From Oscillospiraceae bacterium (GTDB lineage Bacteria; Bacillota; Clostridia; Oscillospirales; Acutalibacteraceae), in assembly GCA_015066515.1 (NCBI GenBank), contig SVOH01000022.1:1-33650 (forward strand): 33,650 bases of DNA. Reading direction: 5' to 3'. Positions 1 to 8,678 of this stretch are shown piece by piece. How positions within the stretch are numbered: position 1 is the stretch's first letter; the number at the start of each line of letters is the position of its first letter. Below the pieces are notes generated by a model. That model was given only the letters and a program-made list of their open reading frames with translations, was not told the origin of the DNA and ran no database searches. The position numbers were made by a program, and so were the translations under genes.

Positions 1-1
1 C

Positions 2-751
2 TTTATTTTCCGTATTCGTGAATTTGAACAGATGGAGCTTGAATTCTTCTGTAAGCCGGGTACTGACCTTGAGTGGTTTGATTATTGGCGTAGCTTCTGC
101 CGCGATTGGCTTATAAATCTTGGTATGGACGAGAATTCACTTCGTCTTCGCGACCACGATAAAGATGAGCTTTGCTTCTATTCTAAGGCTACCACCGATT
201 TTGAGTTCTTGTTCCCATTTGGTTGGGGCGAGCTTTGGGGCGTTGCTGACCGTACTGACTATGACCTTTCGCAGCATGCTGAACATTCGGGCGAGCCTAT
301 GGAATATTTTGATCCCGAAACAAATGAAAAATATGTGCCATATGTTATTGAGCCATCTTTGGGTGCCGACCGCGTAACGCTTGCATTCCTTTGCAATGCT
401 TATGATGAAGAGGTTGACGAAAAAGGCGACAAGCGTGTAGTACTTAGACTTCATCCCGCAATTGCTCCATTTAAAGCAGCAATTCTTCCACTTTCTAAAA
501 AGCTTTCAGACAAGGCTATGGAAATCAAGAATGATTTGGCAAAAGAATTTATGATTGACTTTGATGATGCAGGCTCGATTGGTAAACGTTATCGTCGTGA
601 GGACGAAATCGGTACACCTTTCTGCATTACCTATGACTTTGAAAGTGAAGAGGATGGTTGCGTTACAGTTCGTGAACGTGACAGTATGGAACAGGTTCGT
701 ATTCCGATTAGCGAACTTAAATCATATATTGCTGAAAAAATAAAATTCTAA
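2..751 (+). CDS. glyS: Glycyl-tRNA synthetase, C-terminal part (5' end outside window)
   Basis: Cytoplasmic class II synthetase that charges tRNA-Gly with glycine. The frame is already open at base 2 ([12 protein letters not shown]...), so the gene runs in from the left and the ATG at 32 is internal. The visible 249 residues match the single-chain dimeric GlyQS type. They include the [14 protein letters not shown] stretch after motif 2, the [19 protein letters not shown] segment, the motif 3-like EPSLGADR, and the C-terminal anticodon-binding domain starting near [16 protein letters not shown]. It ends in a normal TAA. No terminator follows, and the next gene starts 34 nt later, so read-through into the transporter is likely. 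Family identity is firm. Confidence 0.93.
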   Translation, partial: FIFRIREFEQMELEFFCKPGTDLEWFDYWRSFCRDWLINLGMDENSLRLRDHDKDELCFYSKATTDFEFLFPFGWGELWGVADRTDYDLSQHAEHSGEPMEYFDPETNEKYVPYVIEPSLGADRVTLAFLCNAYDEEVDEKGDKRVVLRLHPAIAPFKAAILPLSKKLSDKAMEIKNDLAKEFMIDFDDAGSIGKRYRREDEIGTPFCITYDFESEEDGCVTVRERDSMEQVRIPISELKSYIAEKIKF

Positions 752-785
752 TTTTGCTGAATAATATTTGGGGGACACTTTCAGT

Positions 786-2567
786 ATGGAAATATTAATA
801 GAATCCACCGGTGCAACACAAATACTCATAATGTTTGCAATGCTTGTTGGCGGTTTGGCATTTTTTATGTACGGAATGAATGTAATGTCAAGCGGACTTG
901 AAACAATGGCGGGCGGCGGATTAGAGCGCACTATGAAAAAGGTTACCGCAAATGACTTTTTGGGATTTTTCTTGGGTGCAGGTATAACCGTTGCTATTCA
1001 GTCATCATCAGCATTTACTGTAATGCTTGTAGGTCTTGTTAACTCCGGTATTGTTCAGTTTGGTAATACGTTTGGTATGATAATGGGTTCAAACGTAGGT
1101 ACTACCCTTACTGCGTGGATACTTAGTCTTGCCGGTATCAGTAAGGACAGTTTTGTAATGACACTGTTACAACCAATGACCTTTTCGCCCATACTTGCAT
1201 TTATAGGTATAGTAATCCGAATGTTTACCAAATCCGAAAAAAAGCATAATCTTGGTATTATATTCATTGGCTTTGCAGTGCTTATGTTTGGTATGGAGTT
1301 AATGAGTGCTTCAATGGTATCTGTTCGAGAAATACCGGGATTTGATAAATTTTTAGCAAGTCTTTCAAGCCCTATAATTGCACTGCTGGTATCCACTATA
1401 TTTACAGGTGTCATTCAGTCATCGGCTGCGACAATCGGTATCGTTCAGGCTTTGGCCCTCTCGGGTGGTATTACTTGGCAGATGGCAATACCGCTTGTGC
1501 TTGGTGCAAATATCGGTACGTGTGTTACTGCGCTTATTTCAAGCGTTGGTACCAATAAAAATGCAAAGCGCGTTGTAATAATGCATTTCTTTGTAAACGT
1601 GTTTGGTTCGGGAATTTGTATGATCATAATGTACATTATGAAAGCGCTTGGTGTAGCATTGCTTGGTGCCGAAATTGGTATGGTTGGCGTTGCAATAGTT
1701 CATACGCTGTTTAATGTTGTAACTACTGTTGTTTTATTCCCCATAAAAAAAATTCTCATTGGTTTTTGTGCAAAACTTGTACCAGAAGACAAGGAAGAAA
1801 AACAGCACACGGCTTTCTTGGACGAGCGTATATTTAACAATACACCGCTTGCAATTAGCGAGTGCCGCCGTCTTTCAAACGAGATGGCAGATTATACTCG
1901 TCAGGCAATAATGTCATCGCTTGATATTATTGCTGGCTATGATGAGTCAAAAGCCAAGTTTGTAAAAGATATAGAAACACTTACCGATAAATATGAGGAC
2001 AAGCTGGGCACTTATCTTGTGCGCCTTAGCAGTAACAATCTTACCGAAGACGATTCGCACGCGGTATCGCGTATGCTACATTCGCTTAGTGACTTTGAGC
2101 GTATAAGCGACCATGCACTTAATCTTTGCGGAACTGCTCTTGAAATAAAAGAAAAGAATATTGTATTTTCAAATGATGCAAAGCGTGAGTTAGGAGTTAC
2201 AATTCAGGCGCTTAGAGAAATCGTAGATATTACAATCGATTCTTATGTACACGACGACTTTGAAAAGGCAGCTCAAGTAGAGCCTATCGAGCAGGTAATA
2301 GATAAACTTAAAGATGACCTTAAGGCGCGTCATATAGACAGACTTCAAAAGGGTGAATGTACAGTTCAAATGGGATTTGTATTCTCTGACTTGCTTACCA
2401 ATATAGAGCGTGTTTCTGACCATTGTTCAAATATCGCTGTTTATACAATTCAACGGGATTCACCAAAGCTTGATACCCATAAATATTTAAGAAATGTAAA
2501 AACCGACGCTGTTGGTAATTTTGTGGAAGAATACAATATATACGAAAAGAAGTATTCACTTGATTAG
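786..2567 (+). CDS. Na+/phosphate cotransporter family protein with C-terminal PhoU-like domain
   Basis: Membrane protein of the Na/Pi-cotransporter II family (PF02690 repeats; NptA/YjbB-like), 593 aa, predicted to move inorganic phosphate with sodium. The two inverted-repeat signatures are visible: QSSSA near residue 72 and QSSAA near residue 211, each in a hydrophobic hairpin, with about nine membrane segments before residue 335. From about residue 355 to the end the protein is soluble and helical, with two SDFERISDH/SNIERVSDHC-type motifs typical of PhoU repeats. I chose ATG 786, with GGGGGA at 770-775 as its ribosome site; the frame opens earlier with TTG at 768, but that codon overlaps the ribosome site. 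The stop codon is part of the ribosome site of the following lipoprotein gene, so the two are translationally linked. Confidence 0.9.
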   Translation: MEILIESTGATQILIMFAMLVGGLAFFMYGMNVMSSGLETMAGGGLERTMKKVTANDFLGFFLGAGITVAIQSSSAFTVMLVGLVNSGIVQFGNTFGMIMGSNVGTTLTAWILSLAGISKDSFVMTLLQPMTFSPILAFIGIVIRMFTKSEKKHNLGIIFIGFAVLMFGMELMSASMVSVREIPGFDKFLASLSSPIIALLVSTIFTGVIQSSAATIGIVQALALSGGITWQMAIPLVLGANIGTCVTALISSVGTNKNAKRVVIMHFFVNVFGSGICMIIMYIMKALGVALLGAEIGMVGVAIVHTLFNVVTTVVLFPIKKILIGFCAKLVPEDKEEKQHTAFLDERIFNNTPLAISECRRLSNEMADYTRQAIMSSLDIIAGYDESKAKFVKDIETLTDKYEDKLGTYLVRLSSNNLTEDDSHAVSRMLHSLSDFERISDHALNLCGTALEIKEKNIVFSNDAKRELGVTIQALREIVDITIDSYVHDDFEKAAQVEPIEQVIDKLKDDLKARHIDRLQKGECTVQMGFVFSDLLTNIERVSDHCSNIAVYTIQRDSPKLDTHKYLRNVKTDAVGNFVEEYNIYEKKYSLD

Positions 2568-2578
2568 GAGGTCTATTT

Positions 2579-4006
2579 ATGATTAAAAGAATTGTAGCGT
2601 TGGCTTTATGTATTGTTATGGCAATAGGTTTATTTGGATGTGATAAGGCATCAAAATTACCTAAATATGCTGAAAAGCAGTTTGAAATTTCGGGCTTTTG
2701 GGCGCCTTATGAAATAACTGAAGAAGCTTTTAAGCAGTATAAAGATGTTGGCTTTACACACCTTGCAATGATAAATCATTCGCTTGGCGGTACAAGTGAA
2801 GAGCAGTTTTATTTGGGTTCGGACCGCACAATGAAATCACTTGAAATTTGTAAAAAAGTTGGTCTTAAAGCAATACTTAATTACAATGACTGGATGGTTC
2901 CTCGCTGTGAAGAAGAGGGCGAAGATTTTTACGGTGACACGCCATTTAGTAAGTTTGACATTTATGGCGATTACAAGGATATAATCACAGGCATACACAT
3001 ATGTGATGAGCCTTACTTGAAAAATTGGAACAATCAAAATCATTTTGAACTCTATGGTAATAAAACCCTTATAGATGATTTTAAAAAGATATATCCTGAT
3101 GCTAAGTATATAGTAAATCTTATCCCTTATACAGCATATGCAAGTCGTGGATTTGAAAGCTACGATGAAATGATGGAACTTTATGAGAAAACATTTATGG
3201 ATCCGTTTGAAAAACCAATGGTATCGGTAGACGTTTATCCGTTCCATCAGGACAACAAACAAGATGACGGAACGTTGCTTCTTAACTATCAGTACATTGC
3301 AAACTCTGCTAAAAAATACGGTGTAAAGCCTACTTTCATTTTGCAGTCAAGCGTAGGCGGAGCAGACGAGGGCAGAAAAGAATTTGAAATGGAGCTTAGC
3401 GAAAGTGATCTTCGCTGGGAGGTATATAATGCCTTAGCATATGGCACCGATAGTTTACAATATTATTGCTATTCTGTTCCAAAGAGCTTTGATGAAGACG
3501 GAAACGAAGTGTTTATGTACGATAATTGTATATTAAATCGTGACGATACACCAAGTGATGTTTATTATAGCTTACAAAAAATACATAAAGAAATACAGTC
3601 TTTTGCAAGTGTTATTCTCGCTTATGACTGGGCTCAGACGGTTGGTGTAACAGGTGTAGATGACCAAACCTTTAGAATGAGTCAAATTGAACTTGACCAT
3701 ACAACGTGGAAACCTATTAGATTGAATGATTGCGAAATCTATGAAGATGCTACCAGTACACATGATATGTTAATAAGCCGTTTCACAAGTAAAGAATACG
3801 GCGAAGCATATTTATTCCTCAACTGGGCAGAGCGTGGTGACAGCAATACAATAACTGCTACATTTAAAAATTGCAAGTCAGTTGCTATCTATGGCGGCAT
3901 AGGTTTTGAGGGTACTCCTGAGATAGTAGAACTTGACGAAAACGGCAAGTTTGAACTTAAACTCGAATATGGTGAAGGTGTGTTTGTAACACCATTAACG
4001 AAATAA
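2579..4006 (+). CDS. Putative glycoside-hydrolase-like lipoprotein, tandem paralog 1 of 6
   Basis: 475 aa. The signal peptide ends in lipobox LFG-Cys21, so the mature protein should be anchored outside the cell membrane. The rest fits a (beta/alpha)8 barrel. Strand-like segments are ISGFWAP (37-43), LAMINHS (62-68), LKAILNYNDW (96-105), ITGIHICDEP (136-145), KYIVNLIP (175-182), VSVDVYPF (214-221), FILQSS (252-257) and LQYYCYSVP (292-300). A C-terminal beta domain ends in YGEGVFVTPL. E144 in the strand-4 DEP motif sits where clan GH-A enzymes carry the acid/base Glu (NEP). No named family or substrate can be assigned. Very similar to paralog 4 (shared SYDEMMELYEKTFM, NSAKKYGVKP, EFEMELSE). AGGAGG at 2566-2571 overlaps the stop of the phosphate transporter gene. 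Confidence 0.8.
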   Translation: MIKRIVALALCIVMAIGLFGCDKASKLPKYAEKQFEISGFWAPYEITEEAFKQYKDVGFTHLAMINHSLGGTSEEQFYLGSDRTMKSLEICKKVGLKAILNYNDWMVPRCEEEGEDFYGDTPFSKFDIYGDYKDIITGIHICDEPYLKNWNNQNHFELYGNKTLIDDFKKIYPDAKYIVNLIPYTAYASRGFESYDEMMELYEKTFMDPFEKPMVSVDVYPFHQDNKQDDGTLLLNYQYIANSAKKYGVKPTFILQSSVGGADEGRKEFEMELSESDLRWEVYNALAYGTDSLQYYCYSVPKSFDEDGNEVFMYDNCILNRDDTPSDVYYSLQKIHKEIQSFASVILAYDWAQTVGVTGVDDQTFRMSQIELDHTTWKPIRLNDCEIYEDATSTHDMLISRFTSKEYGEAYLFLNWAERGDSNTITATFKNCKSVAIYGGIGFEGTPEIVELDENGKFELKLEYGEGVFVTPLTK

Positions 4007-4014
4007 TATGTTTA

Positions 4015-4049
4015 AACAAGGACTTTTCTATGTAAAGGTCCTTGTTTTT
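4015..4049 (+). terminator. Rho-independent terminator after paralog 1
   Basis: AACAAGGAC (4015-4023) pairs with GTCCTTGTT, with an inner TTT/AAA extension across one bulge, followed by a T run. It separates npt-paralog 1 from the next transcription unit, which has its own promoter directly downstream. Confidence 0.85.
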
Positions 4050-4050
4050 C

Positions 4051-4079
4051 TTGATTATAATCACATAATGTGTTAAAAT
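4051..4079 (+). promoter_or_regulatory. Sigma-A promoter for paralogs 2-3-4
   Basis: TTGATT (4051-4056), 17-nt spacer, TAAAAT (4074-4079), with an upstream TG (4071-4072) making an extended -10. It lies just after the terminator. It also rules out the upstream GTG at 4070 as the start of paralog 2, because that codon lies inside the promoter. Confidence 0.7.
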
Positions 4080-4114
4080 TTTACTATAAAATAATTTTTA
4101 GCAAGGTGAATAAA

Positions 4115-5521
4115 ATGAAAAATCTAAAAAAAATAATTTGTAGTTGTTTGGTTTGTATTGTTTGTTGCACCTTGTGCTCATGTGGCAAACCATCGAAAAA
4201 GGATCTGCCCCAATATCCCAGCCAAGAATTTGAAATTTGTGGTTTGTGGGCACCGCACGAGATGAGTGAGCAAGCTTTTAAACTTTATAAAGACGCAGGT
4301 TTTAATGTTGTTTCATTTACCAATCATGACGAGATGCCACGTAGCAGTGAAAATCAGTATTATATAGGCTCAAAGCGTACATTAGAGGCGCTTAAGCTTT
4401 GTAAAAAAGTAGGTATCGACGCTTACATAGCGTATGGTGCGTCTTGGTTTAACCGCCACAACGAAGGCGACGAATATTTTGATAAGAAACCCTTTAGCAC
4501 CTATGACCAGTACGGTGAATATAAGGATATAATAAAAGGTGTACATATAAACGACGAACCCAACAAAGAAACAATGGCAAGTTTAGCCAAAGACGAGTTG
4601 ATAGAAGACTTCAAGAAGGTTTTTCCAAATACAAAATATATGATAAACCTCATTCCTGCAACGGCAGTGACAAGCAGGGATTTTGTGGATTATGATGAAA
4701 TGCTAAAGATTTACGGAGAAACAATTATGTCAAAATTTGAAAATCCGTATATTTGCGTGGATGTGTACCCGTTTTCAAATTCTAAGAACCCAGAAATGAT
4801 GATGCTTTACAATTATAATGAAATAGCTAAATGCGCTCAAAAATATAACGCTGAAACAAGCTTTATTTTACAGTCAAGCACAGGTAATGAGTTTTTAGAA
4901 AGCTTAAGCGAGGGTGATATGCGTTTACAGGTGTATACTGCTCTTGCCTTTGGCGCCGATAATTTACAGTATTATTGTTATTCGGTACCAACTAGTTATA
5001 GTGAAGACGGTAGCGAGATCGAAAGTTATTTATATAGCCATTGTATGCTTGAGCGGGATCAAAAAACTCCCAATCAATTATACTATGATGTAAAGACCGT
5101 AAACCAAGAAATTCAAAAATTTGCAAGTGCGATTTTAGCTTACGACTGGAAACAGGCTATAGGTATATCGGGCACCGAGGATCAGACCTTCCGTGTGTGC
5201 AGTATAGAATATGACACAAATTTTGAGCGGCGTGCTCTTGAAAATACAAAGCATTATGTTTCGGCAACAGCTACTCTGGATTTAGTTTTAAGCCACTTTA
5301 CAAGCAACGAGTATGGCGAAGGGTATATGTTTGTAAACTTTGCAAGAGCCGAAAGCAATAACAATAAGTTAACAGCAACCTTTAAGGATTGCGGTGCTGT
5401 AGCAATTTACGGTGGAAAAGATTACTCAGGTACGCCAAGGATTGTACCACTTGATGAAAACGGTCAGCTAAATCTTGAACTTAATTACGGTGAGGGTGTT
5501 TTTGTGACACCGCTTGTATAA
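4115..5521 (+). CDS. Putative glycoside-hydrolase-like lipoprotein, tandem paralog 2 of 6
   Basis: 468 aa from ATG 4115 (AAGGTGA at 4103-4109). The signal peptide is unusually Cys-rich, with Cys at 9, 11, 14, 17, 18, 21 and the probable lipid-modified Cys23 (LCSC). The barrel follows the array pattern: ICGLWAP (41-47), SFTNHDEMPR (67-76), IKGVHINDEP (140-149, candidate acid/base E148), INLIPATA, ICVDVYPF, FILQSS, LQYYCYSVP, then a C-terminal beta domain ending YGEGVFVTPLV. Its N-terminal third differs from paralogs 1, 4 and 5 (SFTNHDE in place of MINHS) and is shared with paralog 6. First gene of the 2-3-4 unit. Function is inferred only from fold pattern; the substrate is unknown. Confidence 0.8.
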   Translation: MKNLKKIICSCLVCIVCCTLCSCGKPSKKDLPQYPSQEFEICGLWAPHEMSEQAFKLYKDAGFNVVSFTNHDEMPRSSENQYYIGSKRTLEALKLCKKVGIDAYIAYGASWFNRHNEGDEYFDKKPFSTYDQYGEYKDIIKGVHINDEPNKETMASLAKDELIEDFKKVFPNTKYMINLIPATAVTSRDFVDYDEMLKIYGETIMSKFENPYICVDVYPFSNSKNPEMMMLYNYNEIAKCAQKYNAETSFILQSSTGNEFLESLSEGDMRLQVYTALAFGADNLQYYCYSVPTSYSEDGSEIESYLYSHCMLERDQKTPNQLYYDVKTVNQEIQKFASAILAYDWKQAIGISGTEDQTFRVCSIEYDTNFERRALENTKHYVSATATLDLVLSHFTSNEYGEGYMFVNFARAESNNNKLTATFKDCGAVAIYGGKDYSGTPRIVPLDENGQLNLELNYGEGVFVTPLV

Positions 5522-5534
5522 GGGGCTTATTGAT

Positions 5535-6935
5535 ATGTTGAAGAGAATATTAAGTTTTTTGTTGATGTTGTTATTATTAACGGGACTTGTAGCCTGCAAG
5601 GGCGGTAATAGCGAGACTCAATTACCGAAATACTCCCAAAAAGAGTTTGGTATAGCGGGCTTTTGGGCGCCGTATGATATAAGTGAAGAAGGCTTAAAAC
5701 AATATAAAGAGGCCGGACTAAACACACTTCTTATGGTAAATCACGCGGGGGAAAGAACTAGCAAGGAACAGTTTTATCTAGGCTCTGAACGCACCATGAC
5801 TACACTTGAAAACTGTAAAAAGGTTGGACTTAAGGCTATAATTAGTTACAATGATTGGGTAGCCGCCTCTTGCGAAGGAGAGGGTAGTGATTATTATGGT
5901 GAAACGCCGTTTAGCAAATTTGATATTTATGGTGACTATAAAGATATAATAACCGGTGTGCATATAGTTGACGAGCCAAAGACTATTCACTTGCCAATAT
6001 ATGGTAATCAAACACTTATAGAAGATTTTAAAAAGATTTATCCAAATGCTCTTTATATTGCAAACCTGCTACCACTTTCGGCAGGCGTAAAAAGCTATGG
6101 CTACGTCGATTATGATGATATGCTTAACCAGTTTGAAGAAAATTTTATGAAGCCGTTTGATAAACCGTACATTTCGGTAGATGTTTATCCGTTTCATATT
6201 AAGGTTCCTGACACACATTTGTATCTTGCACAAAATTATCAGATGATTGCTGAATGTGCAAAGAAATATGACGCTACTAAAGCATTTATTTTACAAGCAA
6301 GCACAGGTTCAGAATTTGAAGATACACTCACCGAGGGCGATATGCGTTGGCAGGTGAATGCGGCGGTTGCCTTTGGTGCGGATGAAATTCAGTATTATTG
6401 TTATTCAAGTCCATATTCTTTAAATGATAATGGCGAAAAGGAACACAGATATAATTACTGTATGTTAAACAGTGATAATACACCAAGTGATGTCTATTAT
6501 TACGTTCAAAAAGTAAACAAAGAAATACAAAATTTTGCAAGTGTGATTTTGTCGTATGACTGGGATGATTCTTTGGGCATAGAGGGTAGCGAAGAATCCA
6601 GTTACCGATTAAGCTCACATATTTACGACGAAACATATACAAACAAAAAAGAGTTTAAAGATGCAAAGCATTACGTATCATCAACGGCTACAAAGGATTT
6701 ATTGGTTAGTAGATTTGAATCAGAGCAATATGGTGAAGGCTATATGCTTGTAAACTTTGCTAAGCGTGATCAAAAAAATTCTATAGAGGTCATATTTAAG
6801 GACTGCGACCAAGTTGCGATTTACGGTGGAGTGGATTATAGCGGTACACCCGATATAGTCTCACTTGACGAAAATGGCAAATTAAAACTGGAACTTCAGT
6901 ACGGTGAGGGTGTGTTTGTTACACCAATTGTATAA
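5535..6935 (+). CDS. Putative glycoside-hydrolase-like lipoprotein, tandem paralog 3 of 6
   Basis: 466 aa from ATG 5535, with AAGGGG (5520-5525) overlapping the stop of paralog 2 at 5519-5521. The lipobox is LVA-Cys21. Barrel landmarks are IAGFWAPYDIS (40-50), LMVNHAGERTS, AIISYNDW (101-108), ITGVHIVDEP (139-148, candidate acid/base E147), LYIANLLP, ISVDVYPF, FILQAS and IQYYCYSSP, followed by the EQYGEGYMLVNFA ... YGEGVFVTPIV beta domain. It differs from the other copies by QAS in place of QSS at strand 7 and SSP in place of SVP at strand 8. It is probably co-transcribed between paralogs 2 and 4 (13- and 15-nt gaps). Likely an extracellular carbohydrate-active protein; substrate not deducible. 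Confidence 0.8.
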   Translation: MLKRILSFLLMLLLLTGLVACKGGNSETQLPKYSQKEFGIAGFWAPYDISEEGLKQYKEAGLNTLLMVNHAGERTSKEQFYLGSERTMTTLENCKKVGLKAIISYNDWVAASCEGEGSDYYGETPFSKFDIYGDYKDIITGVHIVDEPKTIHLPIYGNQTLIEDFKKIYPNALYIANLLPLSAGVKSYGYVDYDDMLNQFEENFMKPFDKPYISVDVYPFHIKVPDTHLYLAQNYQMIAECAKKYDATKAFILQASTGSEFEDTLTEGDMRWQVNAAVAFGADEIQYYCYSSPYSLNDNGEKEHRYNYCMLNSDNTPSDVYYYVQKVNKEIQNFASVILSYDWDDSLGIEGSEESSYRLSSHIYDETYTNKKEFKDAKHYVSSTATKDLLVSRFESEQYGEGYMLVNFAKRDQKNSIEVIFKDCDQVAIYGGVDYSGTPDIVSLDENGKLKLELQYGEGVFVTPIV

Positions 6936-6950
6936 TATGAGGGTGAAAAT

Positions 6951-8570
6951 ATGAAGAAATTTTTATGCTTTATACTTGCAATGATAATGGTATTATCGCT
7001 TGTGTCATGTAGAAAAATAAATGAACAGAGTGCATATAGCTCGGGTGAAAATTCAGAGCTTTCATGGGGCACCGTTGAAATAATAGAAGGTACCGATAAA
7101 AACTCATCACCATCACAACAGGATAATTCTAACACTCAGAATAATTCATCAAGCGGAAATGGGTCTTCAAATTCTAATAACGCTTCTTCTGAAAACGAGC
7201 AAGACGCTTTAAAACCGTATACAGGTAATTTGTCAACCTTGGCAGAGGGAAAATTGCCGCAATTTGCAAACCGCGAATTTGAAATATCGGGCTTTTGGGC
7301 GCCGTATGAAATAACGGAGGAAAGTTTTAAAACGTATAAAAACGTTGGCTTTACTACTCTTGCAATGATAAATCATTCGCTCGGCAACACAAGCGAGGAG
7401 CAATTTTATCTTGGCTCTCAGCGCACAATGAAGGCGCTCGAGGTTTGCCGCAAGGTGGGTCTTAAGGCTATTTTAAATTATAACGATTGGATGGCCGAAC
7501 GTGTAAGCGGTGACAAGAACTATAATGGTAATACTCCTTTTAGCAAGTACGATCTTTACAGTGATTACAAGGACATTATTACAGGTGTGCATATTTGTGA
7601 TGAGCCGTATAAAGATCGGCATTTTCCGTTGTATGGAGATAAAACTCTTATTAATGATTTCCAAAAGGTTTATCCTAACGCTAAATTTATAGTAAATCTA
7701 ATACCATATACAGCGAGTTCGAGTCGAGGATTTGCTTCTTACGATGAAATGATGGAGCTTTATGAAAAAACATTTATGGAACCGTTTGAAAATCCTTTTG
7801 TATCGGTTGACGTGTATCCGTTCCATCAAGGTTCTAAACAAGACGACGGTACATTGGCTTTGAATTATGAATACATAGCAAATTCGGCAAAGAAGTACGG
7901 CGTAAAGCCTGGATATATTCTTCAGTCAAGTGTTGGCGGTGCTGACACGGGTAACAAAGAATTTGAAATGGAGCTTAGTGAGGGAGATTTGCGCTGGGAG
8001 ATAAATTCTGCTTTGGCGTTTGGCGCAGATACACTTCAATATTATTGCTACTCCGTTCCGGGTTCAATCAGTGATGGCCAAATGGTATATATGTATGATT
8101 ACTGTATACTTAACAGGGATAATACTCCGAGTCCGATTTATTATCACTTACAGAAGTTGCACAATGAATTAAAAAACATTTCTAATGTAATACTTGCGTA
8201 TGATTGGGATGAATCAATTGGAGTTTTAGGTACAGAGGATTATGTCGGCCGAGTTGCAACCTTGGTTTATGATGAAGACTTTAATGTTAAAACTTTTAAA
8301 AATTCAAAACATTTTGTGTCAGCCACATCGACCCAAGAGACACTTGTTAGTAGATTTACAAACAAAGAATATGGTGAGGGATATATGTTTGTGAATTTTG
8401 CTGATAGAAAAAGCAGTACCGTTACAGCAAAATTCAGAGATTGCAAGTCGGTTGCTATATATAACGCTTCAAAGGGAGACGAGCCCCAAATTGTAAAAAC
8501 CGATAAAGAAGGGCAATTTACTCTTGAATTTGAGTATGGTGAAGGTGCGTTTATAGTACCGCTTAAATAG
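6951..8570 (+). CDS. Putative glycoside-hydrolase-like lipoprotein with Ser/Asn-rich linker, tandem paralog 4 of 6
   Basis: 539 aa, the longest copy. The extra length is a tether between lipobox LVS-Cys20 and the barrel. Residues 21-100 hold a low-complexity Ser/Asn/Gln stretch (about 51-82) that would lift the domain off the membrane. The barrel begins at EISGFWAPYEITEE (111-124), with LAMINHS, AILNYNDWM, ITGVHICDEP (210-219, candidate acid/base E218), VNLIPYTA, VSVDVYPF, YILQSS and LQYYCYSVP, then a beta domain ending YGEGAFIVPLK. Outside the tether it is close to paralog 1 and is probably a duplicate of it. The ribosome site GAGGGTGA is at 6939-6946. Last gene before a strong terminator. 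Confidence 0.8.
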   Translation: MKKFLCFILAMIMVLSLVSCRKINEQSAYSSGENSELSWGTVEIIEGTDKNSSPSQQDNSNTQNNSSSGNGSSNSNNASSENEQDALKPYTGNLSTLAEGKLPQFANREFEISGFWAPYEITEESFKTYKNVGFTTLAMINHSLGNTSEEQFYLGSQRTMKALEVCRKVGLKAILNYNDWMAERVSGDKNYNGNTPFSKYDLYSDYKDIITGVHICDEPYKDRHFPLYGDKTLINDFQKVYPNAKFIVNLIPYTASSSRGFASYDEMMELYEKTFMEPFENPFVSVDVYPFHQGSKQDDGTLALNYEYIANSAKKYGVKPGYILQSSVGGADTGNKEFEMELSEGDLRWEINSALAFGADTLQYYCYSVPGSISDGQMVYMYDYCILNRDNTPSPIYYHLQKLHNELKNISNVILAYDWDESIGVLGTEDYVGRVATLVYDEDFNVKTFKNSKHFVSATSTQETLVSRFTNKEYGEGYMFVNFADRKSSTVTAKFRDCKSVAIYNASKGDEPQIVKTDKEGQFTLEFEYGEGAFIVPLK

Positions 8571-8572
8571 TT

Positions 8573-8603
8573 AAAAACTCCTCTTTAAAAGAGGAGTTTT
8601 TTT
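8573..8603 (+). terminator. Rho-independent terminator after paralog 4
   Basis: Perfect 13-bp stem, AAAAACTCCTCTT (8573-8585) with AAGAGGAGTTTTT (8589-8601), a 3-nt TAA loop and a T run. It ends the paralog 2-3-4 unit. Confidence 0.92.
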
Positions 8604-8619
8604 GTTTTTGAAAATTAGG

Positions 8620-8648
8620 TTGAATTTAGCAAAATTTAGCAGTATAAT
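8620..8648 (+). promoter_or_regulatory. Sigma-A promoter for paralogs 5-6 (and probably pgsA)
   Basis: TTGAAT (8620-8625), 17-nt spacer, consensus TATAAT (8643-8648). The start codon at 8679 and its AAGGAG (8664-8669) leave a short leader. No operator-like dyad is evident. Confidence 0.82.
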
Positions 8649-8678
8649 AAATAAAATTACAACAAGGAGTATTGTGCT

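Noticed and set aside
137-454. 105-codon open frame on the minus strand
   Set aside because: Antisense to conserved glycyl-tRNA synthetase sequence, with no ribosome site or recognisable protein.
768-785. TTG at 768 as start of the phosphate transporter
   Set aside because: It overlaps the GGGGGA ribosome site; ATG 786 has correct spacing.
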